From Geobacter sp. UBA2189 (lineage in GTDB: Bacteria; Desulfobacterota; Desulfuromonadia; Geobacterales; Pseudopelobacteraceae): a DNA stretch of 19,769 bases. The notes beneath the pieces were generated by a model that was not told where the DNA came from, ran no database searches, and saw only the letters and a program-made list of their open reading frames with translations. Made by a program: the position numbers and the translations under genes. Each line of letters starts with the position of its first letter. Position 1 is the first letter of the stretch. The stretch is from the NCBI GenBank assembly GCA_002328035.1, contig DCVL01000031.1:1-19769 (forward strand). The letters are read 5' to 3'. This document shows positions 14,644-19,769 of this stretch, one piece after another.

Positions 14644-15927
14644 TCAAAAATAGTAGCGAACCCTGAACTCTATTCGAGCATCGTTCTGCTTCTCGCCGAA
14701 CTCGCTATATGGAGAGCCGACAAGAGCCGTCCCCTTAAGCCGCAACTCCAGATTGGTTATGCCAGTATAGATCAGTTCAGGTGCAAGTGAAAAACTTCTA
14801 TCACGCAGGTTGGCAATAGAGGTCAGCGCCGGTGTAAAGTAGAGAATGTCCCATGGTTCCTTCTGGGCAATCCGCAGATACAGATAATCCTGCATTGTTG
14901 CAGGGCGGCCATAAGACTGGTTTTGCCCCAGACGCTGTAGTTGGCTGCTTGCTCCGGATTGCTGGCATGTTACCCAGGCTTGGTTAACCTGGCTATAGTA
15001 CATATCCATCTCGGCTTGGGTATATCCGTTACCATTGCGGTAGTACTCCAGTATATAGGTGGTGTCCTGTCCAGTCAGATAGCGGGCTCCCAGCAGCCAA
15101 CTGACGGCATCACTGCTAACTGTTACCTGCTGCCCGTTTGTGCTGATAACTGTTCTGTTCGTGTTGACCACCCAGGCCAGCTCACCGTGCAGTTCAAAAT
15201 TGGTGGCAAGGTTGCGCGAGAAATCAAAACCATAGCTTGCGCTGCGACTGCCACGTCCCATCATGATCAGGTCAATATCGGTGTCATACAGAAGAAAATA
15301 GAGCTTTCCGCCCCAATTGATCTGATCACTGCTGCCAAAGTCATGGTTCAGGTCATGATCCTGCGGCAGCAGGATAGGCGTGAACGCCACGGTCTGCAGT
15401 GATCCGTCAAAGCTCCGGATATAATCAGCAGTTGCCATCCAGTAGCCTTCGAGAGAGAGTTCAGGTTCATCCGGATTCTTGGGGCGATCAAAGAAGGCCA
15501 CGGGGTTCCAGGCATACCCCTTGCCCCAGCGTAGCGATTTTTTACCCGCCAAAAACCTGAAATGTTCGTTTGGTTTGGCCTGCACCCAAGCCTCGTACCA
15601 AGTCAACTTAAGGGAGTCGCTCTGCCTTGTGTTGGCATAATCAAGGCTGGGCTGGGCGAACAGTTTGAGCCAGTCCTTTTCCAGGCTTCCCTCAAGGAGT
15701 AGTTTACCGTTAAAATCAGGCAGGGTATCGTCAACATGCCTGCCGTAGTAACGCAGCCTGGACTGGGCAGCATTCCGATCCAGCAGATTCAACCCTGGTC
15801 GTACCTCAGCGTACCCCCCCAGATGCCAGATATTCTTTTCGATCTCGGCCTCATCAAAGGTGAACTCCTCGGCACCCACCTGCGCCGCGATAACAAGCAG
15901 CAGAAATATGAGCAGCAAACGTGCCAT
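14644..15927 (-). CDS. Outer-membrane beta-barrel protein of the ABC/LolA-like operon
   Basis: A 427-residue protein with a signal peptide (MARLLLIFLLLVIAAQVGA-EE) and a long series of amphipathic beta-strands ending in RIEFRVRYYF, with the terminal Phe of outer-membrane barrels. The segment LAGKKSLRWGKGYAWNPVAF resembles the RWG-x-G-x-x-NP motif of DUF1302-type barrels, which elsewhere are found beside LolA-like proteins and lipid-type transporters. That is a resemblance, not a firm assignment. Its ATG directly follows the stop of the LolA-like gene (TAGATG), so the two are translationally coupled and probably work together. It could be the outer-membrane receiver or exit pore for the cargo. 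The product ends the operon; no clear terminator follows. Confidence 0.85.
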   Translation of the reverse strand: MARLLLIFLLLVIAAQVGAEEFTFDEAEIEKNIWHLGGYAEVRPGLNLLDRNAAQSRLRYYGRHVDDTLPDFNGKLLLEGSLEKDWLKLFAQPSLDYANTRQSDSLKLTWYEAWVQAKPNEHFRFLAGKKSLRWGKGYAWNPVAFFDRPKNPDEPELSLEGYWMATADYIRSFDGSLQTVAFTPILLPQDHDLNHDFGSSDQINWGGKLYFLLYDTDIDLIMMGRGSRSASYGFDFSRNLATNFELHGELAWVVNTNRTVISTNGQQVTVSSDAVSWLLGARYLTGQDTTYILEYYRNGNGYTQAEMDMYYSQVNQAWVTCQQSGASSQLQRLGQNQSYGRPATMQDYLYLRIAQKEPWDILYFTPALTSIANLRDRSFSLAPELIYTGITNLELRLKGTALVGSPYSEFGEKQNDARIEFRVRYYF

Positions 15928-16653
15928 CTATCTCAGCGAATCAATGCTGGACATACCGTTCAGGGTAAACACCTCGTCTTTGAAACTACGTTTTTTGATC
16001 TTGGCAAACAGCATTACCGACTTGTAGCCTTTGTAAAGCGGAGAATCGGTCTCCATCGTGGCAGGCCGTGAGAATCCGCCGAAATCCTTGATTCCCTTGA
16101 AGTAGATCGTCTTGATCAACATGCCGGCCTCAGTCAGACATTCAATTCTCTGTGGCAACTTTCTGCTCTTGTCTGCCCAGATCCGTATCCGGTCGTAGGC
16201 CACACTCCTGCTTTTTGCCTTCAGGTGCAACAGATATTCAGCGCCTTTCTCTTCCACCTTTTCAACCCTGTATTCCGCGTCGTAGTCCAGTTGCAGAATA
16301 TCGGAGTTGTTGAACACCCCTCCAACCACTGACTGCAGGGAGGTAATACGCACCGGCTTACCCACATTGGGGATCAGAAGCCACATATTTTCACCCAGCC
16401 GCAGGGTGGTTCGGCCTTTGTCGCTGGCAGGAGCCAGAAATATGGAGGCCACCTTGTCCGTTCCTTTTTTTACGGTATACAGGGTGAACTCCTTGCGGGC
16501 TCCATTGGGCTCTATGTTAATCAGCTTGCGATATGACTCGTAGCTTTCCGGGTTCAGGTTACGGTCAATCTGCTTGAGTAACTGCTGGCCATCCAGGGCG
16601 AATGCCGGAAATGCCAGCAACAAAGCCAGCAGCAAGATGCCTACAACTCGCAT
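15928..16653 (-). CDS. LolA-like outer-membrane lipoprotein-sorting protein (PF17131 type)
   Basis: A 241-residue periplasmic protein: signal peptide (about 1-19, ending AFA-LDG), then the domain annotated as outer-membrane lipoprotein-sorting protein. Typical features are SYRKLINIEPNGARKEFTLY, the ASIFLAPASDKGRTTLRLGENMWLLIP block and the ITSLQSVVGGVFNNSDILQLDYDAEY block near the middle. The fold resembles LolA and LolB, an open beta-barrel with a hydrophobic cavity that carries lipid or the acyl chains of lipoproteins. It is not the housekeeping LolA. Its start has an AGGAG site and lies 13 bp after the NifX-like gene; the stop abuts the beta-barrel start. The context suggests a periplasmic carrier between the ABC permease and the barrel. 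Confidence 0.87.
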   Translation of the reverse strand: MRVVGILLLALLLAFPAFALDGQQLLKQIDRNLNPESYESYRKLINIEPNGARKEFTLYTVKKGTDKVASIFLAPASDKGRTTLRLGENMWLLIPNVGKPVRITSLQSVVGGVFNNSDILQLDYDAEYRVEKVEEKGAEYLLHLKAKSRSVAYDRIRIWADKSRKLPQRIECLTEAGMLIKTIYFKGIKDFGGFSRPATMETDSPLYKGYKSVMLFAKIKKRSFKDEVFTLNGMSSIDSLR

Positions 16654-16666
16654 AAATCCTCCTGTC

Positions 16667-17047
16667 TCACTGCTGCGCCTGTTTTACGGCATCAGCAACC
16701 GTTCCTTTAAACTCCAGATACTTGATCCCCTTTGACTGCATGCCCATGACCATCTTTTGACCGAAGGCTCCAGCCACAATAACGGTTACCCCTTTGCCGG
16801 ACAGCAGGCTGTTCACCTGCGAGCTAGCACTACCCTTTGCAGTTCGATATGGATTTTTAATGGCTTCAAGCAGCTTGCCGTCATTGTCAAAGATCATAAA
16901 ATAGTGACTCCTGGCAGCAATAGAGCTCACCAGTGACGACGGTGTTGCCCCCTCGGATGAAACCGCGATCTTCTGTGCAGCAGCTGCACCAGAGGCCAAA
17001 GAGACCAGCAGCAGTAACAGTGGAACAAGAACAAACATTCGTTTCAT
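16667..17047 (-). CDS. Exported NifX/NifB-type (dinitrogenase cofactor) domain protein
   Basis: A 126-residue protein read from ATG 17047, which has AGGAGGT upstream. A clear signal peptide (MKRMFVLVPLLLLLVSLASG, cleavage near AAAA-QK) precedes a single domain resembling PF02579, the dinitrogenase iron-molybdenum cofactor family: a first strand (KIAVSSEG), YFMIFDNDGKLLEAIKNPY, the small-residue helix ASSQVNSLLSGKGVTVIVAGAFGQK, and a terminal GIKYLEFKGTVADAV. Cytoplasmic relatives bind iron-sulphur or molybdenum cofactors. This one is exported, its mature part has no Cys and only one His, so classical cluster binding is doubtful. It lies third in the ABC operon, 16 bp after the permease and 13 bp before the LolA-like gene. 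Its role is unknown. Confidence 0.82.
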   Translation of the reverse strand: MKRMFVLVPLLLLLVSLASGAAAAQKIAVSSEGATPSSLVSSIAARSHYFMIFDNDGKLLEAIKNPYRTAKGSASSQVNSLLSGKGVTVIVAGAFGQKMVMGMQSKGIKYLEFKGTVADAVKQAQQ

Positions 17048-17063
17048 GGCAGACCTCCTCTTG

Positions 17064-18302
17064 TTATACATGTCTTAGCGCCTTGATCGGCTCCATTCTG
17101 GATGCCTTGAAGGCCGGTTGAAGGCTGGCAATAACCGCTATGGCTATAACGATCAACGACAGCACGATGATATCGACAGGGTTAATGTCAGCCCGAAGAA
17201 TCAGGCCCTGCTGCCTGCCGAAGTTGTAGGAAATCTTCAGCAGATTAAGAATAAAGATGATTATGGAACCAGCCAGGTTTCCCAGGATAGCCCCGCCGAT
17301 CCCCAGAGATAAGCCTTCAAGCAGAAACATTGAGAGAATCCTGCCCGGAGGCGTGCCAATGGCCGCCATGGTGCCGATTTCCCGTATCCGTTCGTAAACT
17401 GACATGATCATCACGTTCATGATGCTTACCAGCACCACGGCGATCAGCATCAGTTTCATAAAAAGGGTCATCAGATCAATAATCCTGGCAATGTTATAAA
17501 AAGGAGAGAGCTTTTCCCAGGTGTGCAGCTCAAAGATCGGTTTTTTCTGTTGATTTAGCTCCTGTGCCAACAGGGTGGAAAGTTTCCCGCTGAATGAGTC
17601 AAGTTGGTCAAAGTCCTTCAGCCTTACCGCCACTTCGCTGATCTCCATCACTCCCATACGCAGCACCTCGGCTGCATCTTCAATATGGATATAGCCATCC
17701 CGTCCGCCAGGGCCTGTAACACTCTCAAGTATTCCCGCAACCTTGAACTGCTTACCATTCACCGAGCCGTCCGTATTAGTGGCAACGATAACCACGCTAT
17801 CGCCAACCTTTGCCTTCATCCCTTTGGCTAGTAACTCAGGTATCCAGATATTCCCCCTTTTAAGGTTCTTTTCCCCTTCCAGTACCCGTGCAGGTAGAAG
17901 CGGAGCTACAGCCGATTCCTTATCGGGATAGACCCCGTTAAGCCGGATGTTGGTGGTCTCAACAAAGGTGCTGAACATGGCGCCAAACTTGATTCTTGGC
18001 GAGTATGCCTCGATCTCTGACTGTTCCTTCAGGATATTTTCAAGTCTTGCCATTGCCTTTGGCTTCAGGTTCAGGTTCAGGGGCAGGTTTTCAATAGAGG
18101 CCACGTATCCCTTACGATGAATCTGTAGATGACCAAGCATGGCGTCGGTGTTTTGGGCGATCATCATGCTCTTGAACGAACCGGTTATTGAAACGAACAC
18201 CAGTACAAACACCACACCGATGGTGATAAGGGATGACGTAAGCAGGGTACGCCGCTTGTAACGAAACAGATTACGAATGGCGATCTTAAGAAGGTTACCC
18301 AT
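17064..18302 (-). CDS. MacB/FtsX-family ABC transporter permease (LolC/E-like)
   Basis: A 412-residue permease with the MacB/LolC layout: membrane segment 1 at about 20-42, a large periplasmic MacB core domain (about 45-265), then three membrane segments at about 281-301, 329-352 and 377-395. The FtsX block is recognisable in IMSVYERIREIGTMAAIGTP, which forms the coupling helix contacting the ATPase, and the tail FKASRMEPIKALRHV is standard for the family. Such permeases do not pump through a channel but drive periplasmic events or extract lipidated cargo from the inner membrane. GGGAGGT precedes ATG 18302, which overlaps the ATPase stop by eight bases. A single permease gene implies a homodimer, unlike LolC plus LolE. 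Confidence 0.93.
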   Translation of the reverse strand: MGNLLKIAIRNLFRYKRRTLLTSSLITIGVVFVLVFVSITGSFKSMMIAQNTDAMLGHLQIHRKGYVASIENLPLNLNLKPKAMARLENILKEQSEIEAYSPRIKFGAMFSTFVETTNIRLNGVYPDKESAVAPLLPARVLEGEKNLKRGNIWIPELLAKGMKAKVGDSVVIVATNTDGSVNGKQFKVAGILESVTGPGGRDGYIHIEDAAEVLRMGVMEISEVAVRLKDFDQLDSFSGKLSTLLAQELNQQKKPIFELHTWEKLSPFYNIARIIDLMTLFMKLMLIAVVLVSIMNVMIMSVYERIREIGTMAAIGTPPGRILSMFLLEGLSLGIGGAILGNLAGSIIIFILNLLKISYNFGRQQGLILRADINPVDIIVLSLIVIAIAVIASLQPAFKASRMEPIKALRHV

Positions 18303-19002
18303 TGCCGTTACCTCCCTTCACCTGGCGGTCAGTCAGCAGGCCGTCCTCCAGGGTGTAAATAATCTCTGCCTCCCCGACAATCTTCTGGTCATGGGTGGAA
18401 AAGATGAAGGTGGTATTAAACTCATCCCGCATATTCTTCATCAGTTCAATGACCTGATAGGCGGTATTGTGATCCAGGTTTGCCGTCGGTTCATCAGCAA
18501 GCACCAGCTTGGGATTGGTCACCAGGGCGCGAGCCACCGAGACACGTTGTTTCTGACCACCGGATATCTGGTCAGGATATTTGTCCTTCTGCTCAAGCAT
18601 CCCCACCGCTTTCAAAAGCCTCAGAATCCGCTCCGGACGATCCTTTGCGGGAATCTGCTGAACCATCAGCAGGGGGTACTCTATATTTTCATAAACCGTC
18701 AGCACCGGAAGAAGGTTAAAGTCCTGGAAGATGAACCCGACATGTTCACCCCTGAATGAGGCTCCCTCAGTTCGGTTTAAAGCGGCAATATCGGTTCCGT
18801 TCACTATAAGAGTACCTTCACTCGGCTTGTCAAGGCAGCCAATCAGATTAAGGAGTGTGGTTTTACCACTACCTGAGGGACCGACAAAGGAGACAAACGA
18901 GCCTGGTTCAATCGTACAATCAATCCCTTTCAGCGCCTCAACCTCTGTCTCGCCAGTCCGATAGATCTTTCGCACCTGTTCTGCAATGACCAGTGACATC
19001 AT
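18295..19002 (-). CDS. ABC transporter ATP-binding protein (LolD/MacB type)
   Basis: A 235-residue nucleotide-binding subunit with every catalytic motif: Walker A GPSGSGKTT (41-49), Q-loop Gln93 in FQDFNLLP, signature ISGGQ (146-150), Walker B LVLADE (166-171) and the switch His204 in STHD. The sequence after the Q-loop (NLLPVLTVYENIEYPL) is typical of LolD/MacB/FtsE-type ATPases that pair with FtsX-fold permeases. The stop overlaps the permease start by eight bases, which makes the pair certain. AAGGA lies four bases before ATG 19002 and seven before an in-frame ATG at 18999, so the true start may be the second Met. It is the first gene of the five-gene operon. Confidence 0.95.
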   Translation of the reverse strand: MMSLVIAEQVRKIYRTGETEVEALKGIDCTIEPGSFVSFVGPSGSGKTTLLNLIGCLDKPSEGTLIVNGTDIAALNRTEGASFRGEHVGFIFQDFNLLPVLTVYENIEYPLLMVQQIPAKDRPERILRLLKAVGMLEQKDKYPDQISGGQKQRVSVARALVTNPKLVLADEPTANLDHNTAYQVIELMKNMRDEFNTTFIFSTHDQKIVGEAEIIYTLEDGLLTDRQVKGGNGNG

Positions 19003-19055
19003 CCGTTCCTTTCATAATTGAAGCAATAGTTGTGACTCCTGCAAACTCTTGAAAC

Positions 19056-19093
19056 TTGTCATTCCGGCAATCTTCTGGCCGGAGTTATGACAA
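19056..19093 (-). repeat. Bulged inverted repeat in the leader of the ABC operon
   Basis: TTGTCAT (19056-19062) pairs with ATGACAA (19087-19093), and TCCGGC (19063-19068) with GCCGGA (19078-19083). Together they give a 13-bp stem with a three-base bulge on one side and a nine-base loop. It begins at the putative -10 element and covers the expected transcription start. It may be an operator or a leader hairpin; no U-tract follows, so a terminator for the upstream permease gene is unlikely. Confidence 0.4.
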
Positions 19094-19142
19094 TAACAGA
19101 TGCAAGCAAATATCTTGTGAAGGTATTGTGAAGAATTGTGAA
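19093..19142 (-). promoter_or_regulatory. Putative activator-dependent promoter with three TTCACAA direct repeats
   Basis: Three exact direct repeats read TTGTGAA on the plus strand (19115-19121, 19126-19132, 19136-19142), that is TTCACAA on the minus strand, with starts 11 and 10 bases apart, about one helical turn. The repeat nearest the operon supplies TTCACA (19121-19116) in the -35 position, and TGTTAT (19098-19093, four of six matches) follows at 17 bases. Tandem half-sites one turn apart and overlapping the -35 are typical of OmpR/PhoB-family response regulators. The regulator is not identified and none is encoded in the window. Confidence 0.4.
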
Positions 19143-19184
19143 CTACCGATTGTTTGGATTAGATGGTTAAGCCTGAAGCGCCAT

Positions 19185-19769
19185 CTATGATATCCATTTT
19201 TTCTCTACATTCCGCAAACTGACATAAAACAGGATGATGCAGAAAACCGTAATCATCAGAAAATCCAGCCCAAGCGGCATGCTGTTTTTCCCTTCGATGG
19301 CACCCCGCAGGATATCAACGCCGTAGGTTAACGGCAACAGGTACGAGAATGGACGAAGAACCATCGGAAGCGCTGCAATCGGGAAAAAAAGCCCACAGAG
19401 GAAGATCATTGGAAATCGGAAGAAATTGGAAAAGGTCTGAGCCTCAAATACCTCGTTGACCGAGACTGCTATAAAAAGTCCAAGAAAAGTTGAAGCTATT
19501 GAAATCATGACTACAGCAGCTAAAACCGTTAACCAGGGAACGCCAGAAAGATCAGTCAGAAACAAGCCCAATACAATTGGGACACAGGCGTTTGCCAGAC
19601 CAAACAATATTGCCCCGCTGGTCTTTGCCAGCATCAGGGATGCAAGTGACACCGGAGCAAGCAGCAGCCGTTCAAATGAGTGATTCTTTTTCTCAAAGGT
19701 TACCGTTACTGACAGCATGGATGTGGTGCCGAACAGGACAGATATGGCAATCACACCTGGCAGCAGATT
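19185..19769 (-). CDS. ABC-2 type transporter permease, C-terminal part only
   Basis: The reading frame enters from the right window edge (NLLPGVIAISVLFGTT...) and stops at 19185, giving 194 visible residues. There are five or six hydrophobic segments and a sequence typical of ABC-2 permeases: LLPGVIAISVLFG, then VTVTFEKKNHSFERLLLAPVS, a cytoplasmic stretch in which E-x-x-x-x-x-x-x-LL-x-P-x-S is the conserved pattern, and near the C-terminus RPFSYLLPLTYGVDILRGAI, which is diagnostic. Such permeases export drugs, polysaccharides or lipids with a separate ATPase, presumably encoded just outside the window. The GTG at 19754 is internal, not the start. A 180-bp gap separates it from the MacB-type ATPase gene, so it is probably a separate unit, though it may be functionally linked. 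Confidence 0.88.
   Translation of the reverse strand, partial: NLLPGVIAISVLFGTTSMLSVTVTFEKKNHSFERLLLAPVSLASLMLAKTSGAILFGLANACVPIVLGLFLTDLSGVPWLTVLAAVVMISIASTFLGLFIAVSVNEVFEAQTFSNFFRFPMIFLCGLFFPIAALPMVLRPFSYLLPLTYGVDILRGAIEGKNSMPLGLDFLMITVFCIILFYVSLRNVEKKWIS

Overview
The window looks like chromosomal DNA of a Gram-negative bacterium, most likely a member of the Desulfuromonadia (Geobacter/Trichlorobacter/Pelobacter-like). The evidence is moderate GC content, outer-membrane beta-barrels ending in Phe, lipoproteins with lipoboxes, the gene order rpsU-cvpA-dnaG-rpoD, an obgE-proB pair, and a CHASE2/HD-GYP signalling protein. The genus is an inference; no rRNA is present. I found no mobile element, CRISPR array, tRNA or rRNA.

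Left part, plus strand. (1) 1-2175 holds the 3' end of an outer-membrane beta-barrel gene, a tiny lipoprotein gene that overlaps it by four bases, and a secreted C69-family (N-terminal cysteine nucleophile) dipeptidase. (2) After about 390 bp without a gene comes the macromolecular-synthesis cluster: rpsU with its own promoter and a strong hairpin behind it, cvpA overlapping dnaG, then rpoD, which probably has an extra promoter inside the end of dnaG. A secreted, coiled-coil protein of unknown function follows rpoD by 5 bp. A GC-rich hairpin between convergent genes at about 8254-8292 closes this half.

Right part, minus strand; in transcription order the genes run from high to low coordinates. 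(3) The 3' part of an ABC-2 permease lies at the window end. (4) A tightly packed five-gene operon follows (19002 to 14644): a LolD/MacB-type ATPase, an FtsX/MacB-type permease, a small exported NifX-like protein, a LolA-like periplasmic protein and an outer-membrane beta-barrel. It reads as an inner-to-outer-membrane trafficking system for lipid, lipoprotein or another hydrophobic cargo. Its putative promoter carries three TTGTGAA repeats one helical turn apart. (5) A second operon with its own promoter (14543 to 11365) encodes an exported FecR-domain protein, an OmpA-type lipoprotein and a CHASE2-HD-GYP protein, which suggests envelope sensing that controls cyclic-di-GMP turnover. (6) queC, obgE and proB follow.

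The best candidates for an undescribed system are the ABC/NifX-like/LolA-like/barrel operon and the FecR/OmpA/CHASE2-HD-GYP operon. Start sites were moved inward from the longest open frame where a Shine-Dalgarno sequence and family conservation favoured an internal ATG (rpsU, obgE, queC, ompA-like, fecR-like, nifX-like, C69 peptidase, proB).
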